Shown: positions 10,736 through 22,069, counted from the stretch's first letter. The stretch: 64,000 nt of DNA from Polytrichum commune (GCA_950295325.1 OX485805.1:33899501-33963500); one strand, 5' to 3'. Notes: a model not told the origin generated them from the sequence alone. Translations and numbers: made by a program.

Positions 10736-12249
10736 TCATGCTAACACAATCCTACCAACTTCCCATTCAACGTGGGTTGGTTCTTCTGCAATCCGAGCAA
10801 GGTTGTCTTTTGCAAAAGTTATGTATTTTTGAGGGATGGACATTGATCCACTGTGGTTTTTCCGTGGTTTCCATGCTATGAATATGGAATCTGTATCTAC
10901 CCAAGATGGACCGTGCTCAGAATCCACCTTCCACCGAAAGTTAGGGTTTGTATCCTAGCTTGTATAATGCCGAATCACATCTTCATTCCTTGCTGTCGGT
11001 CGGTAGTACTCCACTTGTATTTGTCGAAAATGAGGGCTGCAAGTTGTAAAATTTGGTTTGGACAAAGCTCTTGCCACCCACACTGGCTTCGCATATGTCT
11101 CGTCTCCAGGACGCAAAATGAGCATATAACATTCATGACAATCCACTGCAATGCGGAAAGATGGTAGGGGACGTTGACTAGCAGGCCCAACGTAATGGTC
11201 GTCCACATCAAACTCCTCTCGAATCTCTCCATTTTCTAGAAGACAAGCCTCCATAGCTTGTACATCGACACGAGTTTGTGGCCAAAATCCTTGCCTCAAA
11301 GTATGGGGGCTATCTTGGTGTAGGTCTGCCAAGGCCGCACGAACACATGTCCAATAATGAATCCAACTCCCATAACGATGCCAACATGATCCGCCAACAT
11401 CCGCTATCTTCAAACTCTCCCAATATTGTATGAAGCCTGATATACCTTTCAAAATATCCTCCAAATTCTTCATGGGTATTGGCTTGCAAGGCCTAGGCTC
11501 TCCATCCGGTAACATGGTCTTCCCATCCGCATCAACGCGCCACACAAGGAGACCCTCCGGCGGGTTCTAGTCTTGTGTCGTGCACAACAACTTGTATTGC
11601 ATGGCCGGGACACCATCGTTACGCATGTAGAACCGGAATTGTTGTGCCTTCGTATGCCCAATCAATCGGTGAGCTCCACTTCGAATATAAGGTTCTATAA
11701 ATGCCTTGAAGTCTGGCACCTCCTCGATCATATGGGGGATGACGGGAATGTTTTCCAAATCCATGTACGACTTCATCAATAATGGGATTGTAGGAAAATC
11801 CTCCTCCTGCAACTTCATGCTCCACCGCCCAAAAGATGCATCAATATCATCGTGCGTGTGGCCTACCAATAGGAAGGACACAAAAACCTCTTTGAAAATG
11901 CCTTTCGCAACCAACAACGACCAATATGCAAATACATATCTACTTTTATTGTCCTTGGCACAATTGTCCAATTGGACACGCAAAGTAAGGGGCAACTTCT
12001 TAGCAATCACGGGTTCACTGGGTGGCTCGGGCAACGAATGCAAGCATACATCTTTTCCATCCAACACCGCTTCATATAAAGGTGTTGAACCCGTGTTTTC
12101 AAATAACAATCTTGAAGAATAGGCTGGCGGTTTCTCTAAATCACGTAAAAGCCTTGCAAATGACCCTATGACGTGGTTTGAATCCGCTGGATACAAATCA
12201 AGAGCATAATGAGCAAACTTGACATCACCGTATCCATGTGCAATCATTC
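10736..12249 (-). pseudogene. DUF7869-type transposase-like gene, C-terminal exon
   Basis: The exon begins after a TTGTAG acceptor with MIAHGYGDVKFAHYALDLYP. The DUF7869 signatures follow: VQLDNCAKDNKSRYVFAY and LVGHTHDDIDASFGRW, with Asp residues that probably belong to an RNase H-like core (inference from similarity). The frame stays open for about 500 codons apart from TAG codons at 11,567-11,569 and 10,955-10,957; coding similarity of style continues past each. Family members are single long proteins in animals and early land plants, probably domesticated or mobile transposases. The gene pairs with the upstream exon at 12,766-14,229. The inverted copy at 48,306-55,964 shares its sequence up to position 11,730. 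Confidence 0.65.
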
Positions 12250-12251
12250 CT

Positions 12252-12765
12252 ACAATGCCAACCCAACGTGATTAGCACATATGTATATCTAAAAGACACC
12301 ACGGGCCTTGGCTTGGTGGTTAGGGCTCATGGCCCCCAATGAGGAGGTTGTGGGTTCTATTCCCCATGCCGGCGTGGTGCTCACCACCTTAGTCCACCCA
12401 ACTATGGTGGGAGGCCCTTGGACCTTGTTGTATGGGTACCTCAAAACCCTTTGGGGGGATTCCATGTCCGGTATCCTCAAGGCACTAGTGACTAGCTAGG
12501 AACTAGTATAGTGTGTCACTATAGTGCCCATCCTCGAAAGGGGAGAGTAGTATTGTCCCAATTTCCCCTTGTCCAGTGGGCATCGGGTCATTTGACATTA
12601 CGAATGGACACTTCATTCACGCCGGCCCCTTGCTAAAAAGGGACTGGAGTTTCTATCTATCTATCTATATCTAAATTATTTTGAATGAATCCATGTTGTC
12701 AAGTACATCACGGAATAAAGCACCATAACATTTAGGGTATGTCATGACATTGTTTCGAAGTTCAC
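12252..12765 (-). other. DUF7869 intron carrying a SINE
   Basis: The proposed donor is AA|GTGAAC and the acceptor is TTGTAG|GA. The exons on either side join in a family-typical order (KLPVSVT then MIAHGYGD). Most of the intron is the SINE at 12,294-12,665. Confidence 0.5.
12294..12665 (+). mobile_element. tRNA-derived SINE
   Basis: The head has a Pol III A-box-like TTGGCTTGGTGG and, about 45 nt later, a B-box-like GGTTCTATTCC. The tail ends in (TCTA)n-type repeats. A 10-bp duplication TATATCTAAA flanks it (12,284-12,293 and 12,666-12,675). It lies in the DUF7869 intron, antisense to the gene, and is also present in the inverted copy, so it predates the duplication. Confidence 0.75.
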
Positions 12766-14229
12766 TTGTAACTGATACAGGCAACTTAAAAACCCATCCG
12801 TGGCCTTGATACGACTTGCAAAACATGGGGACGCTGTTTTGGCATGGTCCATTTTGTCATGGATGACCGTAAGAACCTCCAAGGGCCTGGAGATGGACAA
12901 AGCCCTATTTGTGTAGTAATCATTACGGTGTGCCTCTTGCATGTTTACGTGCTTGAAATAGTTCAATTAATGTGCCGCATATGACTCGGTACCCATCGTG
13001 TGTGCATCCCAAAGGCGCTTCAACTTCTCGCAATTAGAGCACCTGGCAAATTTGTCCCTTCGTCTTTTTGTAATGTATTCACTAAAGTTTGTTTTTTTAA
13101 TTGCACTCAATTTTGACAATGAAATTGGCTCCAACCCAATCTTCTCGCCAACTGCATTCACGTCCAACAGTATGTCTTTCCATTTTGTGCCTGTGGGAAG
13201 AACTTTCTCCACAACCTTTTCACCGGTTGTGAGTGTGCGTGTTTTGTGCGGCATTGCATCAGCAAGGGGGACAATGATGGTTGCTAGAGTGGCCGTTGCT
13301 TGCCTTGTTGCTTCCCTAGGCTTTTTTAAACCCACATTACCATGGTGACGGGATCGGCGGCCTTCCTTGGCATAAGCAGCTTGTCTATAAATGTCCGCTT
13401 TTGACACACCGTGAATGGTGTACCATGCCTTACAACACACGTCTATGCTTTCAATCATGATGACATTGCGACCCGTCCCGTTCACATGTATTGCCCTATG
13501 GACATCAAGTTTTTTTGTGGATCTTAGACGGAAATCTCCAAGCCACATTTCCTCGCGGATGGCCTTCGATTTGTCCCTTGGAAACAATTGGCAACAATGA
13601 TGCACACAACAATCCTTTGTGGCAACTTCTCTAATGGACTCCTCACCGAGCAACCTTTGACGTTTACAATCAGTTGCAGACAGAGAAGGACGAGCCAATG
13701 TATCGTACTTTCTTTGACCCTTACGTGGCCGCATGTTCAATTGCAGCTCCTTTTCGATTTGCATGTGTCGTTGCTCATGTTCACGCAAACTAACTCCATC
13801 AATCGTGACATTCCTCAATGACCACCTGCGGAGGGAGAACCTATGAGTGGGATCCACCTCGGAATGAACGAGCGACTCCAATATGACAACCCCAATGTCC
13901 TCGGTGCCAAGCGGGTGTTCATCAATGCAATCTTGTGGATGGGTGTTACGACAAATACCCTTTGCCACACCAACTTCACTGTCATTAAGAAGTACCACCT
14001 CCAAATTCACCCACGAAGCTCTTGAAAGCCCTGCACACTCTACAATCGGACAGTGCGGAACGGACGGCGAGGGTAAATCCAAATGATCTTCATCTGTAAT
14101 GTCATCCATAGTAGCCTCCCCGACAATGTCTAGATCGTCCTCAGAAGCAGATGGCCAAGTGGCCATGTCTTCAGCTGGCGAATATCCTCTTCCACTGTAC
14201 CCATACATTGTGCCTACACACATGAACAT
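12766..14229 (-). pseudogene. DUF7869-type transposase-like gene, N-terminal exon
   Basis: The frame opens with MFMCVGTMYGYSGRGYSPAE and an acidic N terminus. A Cys/His cluster follows (KDCCVHHCCQLFPRDKSKAI), then the family segment IESIDVCCKAWYTIHGVS and a basic C-terminal part with C-x2-C (ARCSNCEKLKRLWDAH). A TAA at 12,967-12,969 interrupts the frame. Beyond it, coding continues (NYFKHVNMQEAHRNDYYTN...). At a run of five T (12,788-12,792) the frame shifts by one base into KLPVSVT, just before a donor. Two small defects thus disable an otherwise clean exon, and both are shared with the right copy. The protein probably binds DNA or zinc through the Cys cluster; its function as a transposase is inferred from family and context. 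Confidence 0.65.
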
Positions 14230-14423
14230 GACACCTTATAAAAAATGACAAAAGCTATAGGGTTTATTATAAAAACACAGAATCCATATCATATAATGAC
14301 ACTTGTTAATTCTCAGTCGTAACACATGTTGATATGAATATTATGCCATTGGGTTCGAAAAGGTTGGGGCCTACAATAGTGTGTTGAAGATCACAATATG
14401 TACATCCCCACTGTGGGCAATGA

Positions 14424-15200
14424 GTTTGGGTCGAACGACCCAATCATTTTGTCAGGATGCGGCATAGACATAGCGTCATGGACTCACAAGACCTCCAAAA
14501 TGGGTTCGGGTCGACCGACCCAAACCTCATGACAGGATGGGCCCCGGTCGTCTAACCCAGCCTACACTGTGTGGATGGGTTTGGGTCGAGCGACCCAAAC
14601 CTCTTGTTAGGATGGGCCTTGCTTGTCTAACCCAGCCCACACTGTGTGGATGGGTTTGGGTCGACCGACCCAAACCTCTTGTTATGATGGGCCTTGCTTG
14701 TCTAACCCAGCCCACACACTATGGATGGGTTTGGGTCGACCGACCCAAACCTCTTGTTATGATGGGCCTTGCTTGTCTAACCCAGCCCACACACTATGGA
14801 TGGGTTTGGGTCGACCGACCCAAACCTCTTGTTAGGATGGGCCTTGCTTGTCTAACACAGCCCACACACTGTGGATGGGTTTGGGTTGACCGACCCAAAC
14901 GTCTTCTTAGGATGGGCCTTGCTTGTCTAACCCAGCCCACACTCTCTGGATGGGTTTGGGTCGACCGACCCAAACGTCTTGTTAGGATGGGCCTTGCTTG
15001 TCTAACCCAGCCCACACTGTCTGGATGGGTTTGGGTCGACCGACCCAAACCTCGTGACATGATGGGGCCCATTCGTCTAACCTAGCCCACACTGCGTGGA
15101 TGGGTTTGGGTCGAGCGACCCAAACCTCTACGCCAACATGGGCCTTGCTTGTCCAACCCAGCCCACACTGTGTGGATGGGTTTGGGTCGTTCGACCCAAA
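14424..15200. repeat. 75-bp tandem array built on a palindrome, 11 units
   Basis: Units start (TTTGGG) at about 14425, 14505, 14580, 14655, 14730, 14805, 14880, 14955, 15030, 15105 and 15181. Each holds a palindrome with arms GTTTGGGTCG and CGACCCAAAC around two variable bases, plus about 53 bp of spacer (gatgggccttgcttgtctaa, cccagcccacac). Because 75 is a multiple of 3, long open frames appear on both strands (e.g. repeated WVWVDRPKPL); they are by-products, not genes. The array lies just upstream of the DUF7869 start. Confidence 0.9.
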
Positions 15201-15606
15201 TCTTCCGCAATTTACGCCTGATAATGCGGCATACTTCCATTCCGCCTAAATAGAAACTACTTGGATGAATTCAGGCCGTGCATGGCTATTCTAATTAGCT
15301 ACTCATGAACGGAGGCGTACACAAACCTTGTACTCCACCTCTAACTAAGAGAGCTTGCAATGATTTCAGAATGGGGAGATGAGAAAAAAGGACCGAATTC
15401 TGGGGGGTTTGGGACTTTATACTACCCGCCTCCGCCTTGGCCTTCCTCTTTGGATGCCTTTCCCGCCGGAATTCCATTTGACCCTTAATTCAAACCTTCT
15501 GACAAACTTTCCCGCTTCATGCTTGTAATAGATAATCCATATTTAGCATGGCTCTTCGTCGCCCCAACCATCAAATGACCTTGCTAATTCCGCTATTAAA
15601 TAACTA
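15201..15606. other. Upstream region between array and foldback element
   Basis: Moderately GC-rich DNA with a 60-codon minus-strand frame (15,295-15,477, MEFRRERHPKRKAKAEAG). It could be a leader exon of the DUF7869 gene, but nothing confirms this. Promoter elements are not resolvable. Confidence 0.3.
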
Positions 15607-16405
15607 CACAAAATATGAGGTGTGTGTTTCATTATATTTAGTGTTGCTACCACCCTACCATGCTCAACATTAATTTTCAATTTTTTGACAATTAGTGTTA
15701 GACAGAAATGTGTTGCTACCTTCTACTCTCACATATATTTCTTCTTCTCACATCCTTACTAACATCCACTAAATCCAAACATGTACATTCCACATATTAC
15801 CATAGATGATATTTATTGTTCGAGTTTACATTTAATGTTACTTACTTTCATATGGTTATTGATATTTAGTGTATGCGTTGTAGTTAGTGTATCAAACACT
15901 AAATATCATATTTTTTGTAATTGTGTTTTGTAACTATAGTTTTTGGCGATTTGCCCTGCCAAAAAATGTAGTGAACTTTATTTGTTTAAAACAAATATTT
16001 GACGAAAAATCTAATCAAATGTAGTTGTACCTAGTCAATGAAAGTTGAACAGAACATGTCCACGACTTCATGTTATTGTGTTGTAGTGTCACTACACTAA
16101 ATGAAATATTTAGAGTTTGATACACTAAATACGAACGCATCTACTCAATACTAATACCACTATGAAAGTAAGTCACATTAAATGTAAACTCAAACACTCA
16201 ATATTCTATATGGTAATATGTTGAAGTTACATGTTTGAATATAGTGTTAGTAAGGATATGAAAAAAACAATGATAAAGGAAGATCTCCAATATATCTTCC
16301 AATATCCTCTAACACTCTTTGTCAAAAAATGAAGAATTAGTGTTGATGGGGTTAGAGTGTTTTATTTTGTGTGCCTATGACATGCACTATTGGGAGGAAA
16401 ATGGT
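15607..16405. mobile_element. Foldback element with ~300-bp inverted arms
   Basis: The left arm (about 15,607-15,912) and right arm (about 16,090-16,405) are imperfect inverted repeats. Shared phrases include 'tccttactaacat', 'gagtttacatttaatgt', 'acttactttcata' and 'tagtgtatcaaac'. The centre is about 180 bp, AT-rich and non-coding. Its outer end coincides within a few bases with the boundary of the inverted duplication at 16,407. Confidence 0.65.
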
Positions 16406-16468
16406 ATTTTTGTAACAATGGAAATGTATATTGTAGATAAGGAATCACGTATAGGGCCATTCACAATT

Positions 16469-18215
16469 CGGGAGACGACTACCTGAAGTCCAAGCTTGTG
16501 AAGGGGGGGAGGAACCGGGCGCTTCCCGAACACTCCACGCGTGCCTTCTCCAACTTTATAAAGGAGAAGAAGATCGTCAGCTTCGAGGGCGACGCCTACT
16601 TCAACTTGGTCACCCTCAAGCCTCTCAAGATCCAAGGCTGGCCGGGCTCTGATGCCAGGAAGGCTATCAGGACAAAAGCCGGGGACCGCTTCCCCTTCGG
16701 AATGATAGACTTCAGGAACGTCCCTAGAGCCTCATTCGAGGGGACAATGAGCACCCCGTTCTACGAGCTGTTCTTCACCAAGTTCATGGACTACACCAGC
16801 CCCAAATTCAAGGAGGTCAACGTCTGGCTATGGATTGTCGAGGACAGGAGGACGGAGCAGGTGTACGAGATCATGCGGAAATTACAGCCAGAGTACGCCG
16901 TCTCGAAACCTCACTACGTGTCGCAACCCTTGCAAGGTCCCTTAACAATCTTGCCAATTTTCGTTTCTAGCAAAGGTTACGAGCACTAACCCTTCGCATT
17001 CCGCCATGCTAATGGATAGCTCCTTTTACCCCGGACCAATAGTTCATAGGAGGGAACCAACCCTCCTACTTTGCTTTCGGGACTCACCCCTTAATCGGTA
17101 ACCCATTTCCCCAATGTGGACTTCCATCCATGGAAGTCCAATCCTATGTTGATCATCGCATTGCCGGAGCAACACTACAACAACCCAAAGCATATTAGGC
17201 AACTATGGCCTCACAATAGGCCAAAGCCCATGGAGGCCTTGCCGTTCGGCCTCGGGTGGGTGAGGCCACACCACCTCACCCATATAAGCCTCTAGGACTT
17301 CACGCGGGGCCCCTACCCCACCGTCAACCAACCTCTTGTCTCTCTACCAAGAGTTGGGGCCAAGTGGACATTTTCCCTTAGCCGCTGGGCCTAGAACCCC
17401 CCAGCAGCTTCAGACCATCATGACTTCCTTGTATGATGTCTGATTCCAGCAACCAACCACTCCATCTTCATCTACGCTTCACGTAGATGCCGATGGACTC
17501 CTCACTTGCCCCATTTGGGCAAGTGGTGAGGAAGTTATGCCTGTTTGAACCTTGGCAGTCCCGGGAATCACTCCCAGGCACTGCTGTAGCAGGGCGCTGT
17601 CCCGGGACAGCGCCCCACTCAAATGGCCATAACTCCTAGCTCACACCTCCGATTGAGGTGTTCTTGAGCATTCTAGAATCACCACGCCATGAGCTACGCA
17701 TAGCTCATGGCCTTACCCTTGTGCCTCCTAGTCTTCGTGGATGGGAGGCGTTCCCAACGCCCGGGGACCTCACCCACACTAGGATCACTTGGGCCCTCTC
17801 ACCAACGGCGCCACAAGTCCCGGGTGTCACTCCAGGGTCCCCCTTGTGCCCATGGTGTTTCGGGCACTCCACATGGAGAGGTGCGCGACACTACGTTGCT
17901 GCACCGGCGGAGGAGGCGTACATCACGCTGAAAGACAAGAAGACGAAGATCGTCAACGTGTTGTGCTTGTACTTCGTGTACAAAGCTGAGTTGCTTAAGG
18001 TGCCAAACCATCCCATAGCCAGGATGGAAAAGCTCTTCCAAGTCCAAGAAGGGTTGGGCTCCAGTCGAAGCTTGTACGACGAGGCGAAGTACGCCAACTA
18101 CCCCGCGGATGAGCTGCGCATGGAGTTCTACCTGCGGATGATGAGGACCCTCATGAAGAGAGGGGATTGCATCTTCAACGTCTTCGGGGGCTCCAAACCG
18201 GTTTTCGCAGCCATG
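16469..18215 (+). pseudogene. HAD-family gene, exon 3 (left copy), 5'-truncated and split by a solo LTR
   Basis: Homology to the minus-strand exon 38,447-39,776 starts abruptly at 16,469 in the middle of the exon (GDDYLKSKLVKGGRNRALPEH) and runs to a GCCATG|GTAAGC donor at 18,215. Conserved parts are KIQGWPGSDARKAI, GDRFPFGMIDFRNVPRASFE, VWLWIVEDRRTEQVYEIM and, after the insertion, LKDKKTKIVNVLCLYFVYKA. A solo LTR (16,919-17,890) cuts the codons between YAVSKPHY and AAPAEEAYI. Unlike the right copy, this exon keeps an open frame at its 3' end. The function is unknown. Confidence 0.7.
16919..17890 (-). mobile_element. Solo LTR in HAD-family exon 3
   Basis: Read on the minus strand it begins TGTCGCGCACC and ends GGTTGCGACA, like the LTRs at 48,430 and 56,818. 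It is 972 bp and flanked by the 5-bp duplication CTACG (16,914-16,918 and 17,891-17,895). No internal region remains, so LTR-LTR recombination removed it. Confidence 0.93.
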
Positions 18216-18352
18216 GTAAGCAAATAACCTGAAGGAACTATATGGACGGTTTGGGTCGAGCGACCCAAACTCACTATTCTTGTTTTGTTTTGGATGTTAT
18301 TTTTCCTTATTCTTCATTGGTGATACTAATACTATTGATTTGGATTGTGCAG
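18216..18352 (+). other. HAD-family intron 3 (left) with a dispersed palindrome
   Basis: GTAAGC donor and TTGTGCAG acceptor bound a 137-nt intron. A palindrome (arms GTTTGGGTCG / CGACCCAAAC, centre AG) begins about 30 nt after the donor. The right copy's intron has the palindrome at the same place. Confidence 0.7.
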
Positions 18353-20736
18353 ATGTCTAGGTTGAACATCTACTCCTATGTGGAGGATGCCGATGTTCAA
18401 TTCTACAGGACCCAGAAGGCTCTGGCAAAGAGAATGGACATCCTCGACTGGATACCCGGATCCTACTTCGAAAAGATTGTCGAGGGGGGCGAGAACCCGT
18501 TGGATATGGCCAGGCGAATCAACCTGGGTGAATTCGCCATGCGGGGCCCCGTTCAATTGCCAGAACCGTTCATCGGGTTGCATCTGGGCAATCCGTCAAT
18601 GGGAGCAGGTGGCGAGGTTGCGGAGGAGGAAGCAGAAAAAGTGGAGGGGGAGGTGGAGGAAGGGGCAACAGGGTTCACTCAAGAATCCGAAGCCCCTCAG
18701 CGGAAGAAGGCCATGCGGGCTGTGACGCCTCAGAGCAAGCTAGTGCCCGTGCTCACGGTGGCCGACGCGAAGGACATGTATTCGAGGGACGCGACGGCCA
18801 CCTTCAGGGAGCGGCGAATGCTGAACGGGGACTATGCGGTGGAGGAGACGATCGCCATAAGCTCCGAAGACGAGGACGACATGGAGCTCGCGAAGAGGCT
18901 AAGGTCGGATCCTGCTTCCCCCGGAGCGTTCGCCAGGAATGTGAGGGTGAAATCCGAGATCCTCGCCGTGGAGGAGGCCAACGCGAAGATGCTCCGGGAC
19001 GAGGAGCAGCGCGTCTGATTGCAAAAGGCTGCCGCCGAGGATCCCTCGGTCCGCAACGAAGTCGCGGAGTTAAGGACTCTCATGTTGGAGCAGGAGCGGC
19101 AAAGGGCAATGGCCCAACCTCCGTCCCAAGCGGAGCTAATCACGCAAGTGATCCAGGGCATGCTAGCACAAGGATTGGTGATGGCTCCCCCGAGTTCATT
19201 CCCTCACTTGCCCACAGGCTTCCCTCCACAGGATATCGGCCCGCGGCCCGCGCCGCAGCATTCCTTCAGCTTCGGGCATTTGCTGCAGCCGCACGCCCGC
19301 CCTTACGCGCCCGTCCAGCAGGTGGACGACCCCAACCTTTGGCGCGTCCCCGGAGCTTCCAGCTCGTTGGCACCCCCGCCGCTTCGGCCTCCCATCCTCT
19401 TGCCCCCACACCACCAGCGGGACGACCCCCACATGTTTGGGTCGTCCGACCCAAACAGTGCCGACGTTGCAGCGTCCTAGAGCGACCCTCGCCAAGCAGC
19501 AGGGTTTGGGTCGGCCGACCCAAACCCCGTCCCCGATCAGACCCCAGTGGACAAGCCCATGCTAGATGTTGAAGGCCCGCAAGGGCCTGGTGATACCTCT
19601 ACTCCTAACCCAGTCGATGAACCAATGCATGATGCGCATGCGGAGGTTGGGTTGGGACAAAGGCCTGACAGTCAACCTTTGCAGGAGCATGTTGCCGCTG
19701 ACGTCGCCGGAGCAGGCGGTGACGGCATCCACTGTCGCGCACCTCTCCATGAGGAGTGCACAAAACACCATGGGCACAAGGGGGACCCCGGAGTGACACC
19801 CGGGACTTGTGGCGCCGTTGGTGAGAGGGCCCAAGTGATCCTAGTGTGGGTGAGGGCCCCGGGCGTTGGGAACGCCTCCCACCCACGAAGATTAGGAGGC
19901 ACAAGGGTAAGGCCATGAGTTATGCGTAGCTCATGGCGTGGTGATTCTAGAAAGCTCAAGAACACCTCAATCAGAGGTGTGAGCTAGGAGTTATGGCCAT
20001 TTGAGTGGGGCGCTGTCCCGGGACAGCGCCCTGCTACAGCAGTGCCTGGGAGTGATTCCCGGGACTGCCAAGGTTCAAACAGGCATAACTTCCTCAAGAC
20101 TTGCTCAAATGGAGCAAGTGAGGAGTCCATCGGCATCTACGTGAAGCGTAGATGAAGATAGAGTGGTTGGTTGTTATGATCAGACATCATACAAGGAAGT
20201 TATGATGGTCTGAAGCTGCTGGGGGGGTTCTAGGCCCAGCAGCTAAAGGAAAATGTCCACTTGGCCCCAACTCTTGGTAGAGAGACAAGAGGTTGGTTGA
20301 CGGTGGGGTAGGGGCCCCGCGTGAAGTCCTAGAGGCTTATATGGGTGAGGTGGTGTGGCCTCACCCACCCGAGGCCGAACGGCAAGGCCTCCATGGGCTT
20401 TGGCCTATTGTGAGGCCATAGTTGCCTAATATGCTTCGGGTTGTTGTAGTGTTGCTCCGGCAACGCGATGATCAACATAGGATTGGACTTCCATGGATGG
20501 AAGTCCACATTGGGGAAATGGGTTACCGATTAAGGAGTGAGTCCCGAAAGCAAAGTAGGAGGGTTGGTTCCCTCCTATGAACTATAAGGTCCGGGGTAAG
20601 AGGAGCTATCCATTAGCATGGCGGAATGCGAAGGGTTAGCGCTCGTAACCTTTGCTAGAAACGAAAATTGGCAAGATTGTTAAGGGACCTAGCAAGGGTT
20701 GCGACATCCACGGCGTCAAGGCACGACCAAGGCGAG
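18353..20736 (+). pseudogene. HAD-family gene, exon 4 (left copy), split by a solo LTR
   Basis: The exon encodes MSRLNIYSYVEDADVQFYRT, then RMDILDWIPGSY, an acidic Glu-rich linker (AEEEAEKVEGEVEEG), an S-E-DEDD acidic patch, a predicted coiled coil (MLRDEEQRV...LMLEQERQRAMAQ) and a Pro-rich tail. TGA at 19,016-19,018 replaces a CGA in the right copy, and TAG near 19,478 replaces a CAG. Two dispersed palindromes (about 19,437 and 19,504) lie within the coding part and read as VWV-x-RPK. A solo LTR interrupts it at 19,733. The exon ends at a GGCGAG|GTAATG donor. It is probably a scaffold-like or regulatory segment. Confidence 0.65.
19733..20706 (+). mobile_element. Solo LTR in HAD-family exon 4
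   Basis: Begins TGTCGCGCACC, ends GGTTGCGACA, 974 bp, with the 5-bp duplication TCCAC on both sides (19,728-19,732 and 20,707-20,711). The matching part of the right copy (about 36,870-36,900) has no insertion. Confidence 0.93.
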
Positions 20737-21258
20737 GTAATGCACTGACCCCACTCAGTTTGGGTCGGTCGACTCAAACTCCTTGGGTCTTTGTCTTCTT
20801 GCCTTGGTCGTGTCCCCTAGCTAGGAGGAACTTACGCACCCGTCACCCCCCCCCCCCGGCACTCGTGCCCTTCGCCACACCCCCCCCCCCCGACCATCTG
20901 TTCGTCCACCTACCCCCGGCCTGCGACGAAGTCTTCATCACGGCGGCGCGTCTCTTCAAATTTTGTTAGATGTAGATCTAGGCTAGTTTGAACGCATCGT
21001 TCAACGCGGCTCCCCCCAATCAAGATGTACATAGAGCATTGTATATAATACAATCACCATTTTTGACTCCTATATACTTGTATCTTGTGTTTGAATGTAT
21101 GTTGTATGCTCTTGCCTCTCTTGTATCCCTTGTTGCACCCACTCCAAAATGAATCAAATGATTTTGTGTTTGCACCGAGAACATTCGTTTCCTTAATGCT
21201 TCATTTGGACATAGCATGACATAAGTCGCCCACCGTTTTCTCTCGATCGTATCCGCAG
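20737..21258 (+). other. HAD-family intron 4 (left)
   Basis: GTAATG donor and TATCCGCAG acceptor. It holds a palindrome (centre GT, one arm mismatch) about 20 nt after the donor, two poly-C tracts near 20,847 and 20,881, and a stretch homologous to 36,400-36,650. Confidence 0.6.
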
Positions 21259-22069
21259 GGCTCGGAGCATAGCGTAACGGCTCCCCGACGCTCTTCTCCA
21301 AGGAGTGGAGAGGGCAGCACGGCGCCCCCCCCGGTTTTACCCGCCCCGCCCCCGCTGCCAAAGAAACGATTCCTGGTGTTAGACCTGAACGGTGTCCTCG
21401 TGCAGTGCGTTCATTGCCCTAGGGCCCCCACGGTGCCCTTTTGCAAGCCCAAGGACGCTAATTACGACGGGCCGCCCACGTTCATAAAGAGCAAGCTAGT
21501 GCACCTCTGGCCGTGGCTCCGGCGCTTCCTGTAGATCGCCCAAACAAAATGGTGGGTGGTCGTGTGGAGCTCCATGAAGGCCGAGAACACCAATGCCGTT
21601 GTGGAGTTCATCTTCAAGGGCATCGAGCCCCCCCTGCATGGTCCTAGCACAGGAAGCATGTAGAATATTGTACACACAGGACGGCAAAGTCGTCAAAAAA
21701 CCAAACCCTGCGTCGCCCCAATATCTCAAGGTCTTGAAGCCTATTTTTTGGGACCAGCGTCCATCCTTGATAGGCGTCCCCTACGACGTCCGCCCCACCC
21801 GCAAGAACACGCTCATGATGGACGACAGCGCCGCAAAGAACATGTTGAACCCGACGGCCAACTTCATAGTTTGCCCTACGTGGACGGTCGAGAAGGTCCG
21901 GGACCAATTTTTGTTAGACCTTAGTAAATACCTGCAGGCGCTCTAGGGTAGCGGACTACCCGTAAACAATTTTGTTAGGAATAATCCCATAGGCAAGAGA
22001 TACTTGGATCCACGAGACCATTTGTACAGAGAGTTGTTATCTCACGCGAAATTTAACAAGCTCATTTGA
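21259..22069 (+). pseudogene. HAD-family gene, exon 5 (left copy): FCP1/NIF-like HAD domain, broken
   Basis: The exon encodes KKRFLVLDLNGVLVQC (HAD motif I) and WVVVWSSMKAENTNAVVEFI (motif II region). After a frame change, MDDSAAKNMLNP gives the acidic motif III/IV. A run of seven C near 21,630, against six in the right copy, shifts the frame. TAG near 21,533 replaces CAG (Gln), and TAG near 21,945 replaces TGG. A TGA at 22,067-22,069 is shared with the right copy and may be the real end. The left copy cannot make a full phosphatase-like domain. Confidence 0.7.

Larger units (their letters stand above)
11730..16407. repeat. Left arm of a recent inverted duplication (DUF7869 region)
   Basis: This stretch recurs inverted at 44,148-55,964, apart from one LTR element. 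Matching coordinates add to 60,555 from 12,125 to 16,407, and to 67,694 beyond the insertion. That means no net indel over 4.7 kb. The only protein change I noticed is Leu to Pro (KKLPLTL / KKLPPTL). Confidence 0.9.

Noticed and set aside
12308-12499. 63-codon plus-strand frame in the DUF7869 intron
   Set aside because: It is read across the SINE head, including its Pol III boxes, and has no protein similarity.
14527-15085. Long open frames on both strands (repeated WVWVDRPKP-type peptides)
   Set aside because: They arise because the 75-bp unit is a multiple of three and lacks stops. The peptide is a direct translation of the repeat with no independent coding evidence.
14424-15200. CRISPR-like array of regularly spaced palindromic repeats
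   Set aside because: The spacers between palindromes are nearly identical to each other, the unit is 75 bp with conserved spacer, and the setting is a eukaryotic transposon. It is a tandem repeat, not a CRISPR array.
17658-17989. Recurring ~70-110 aa frames such as RRSQRPG-SPTLGSLGPSHQ
   Set aside because: They lie inside the LTR of the retroelement and recur wherever an LTR occurs; they are on the antisense strand of the LTR or overlap its start. I treat them as chance frames.
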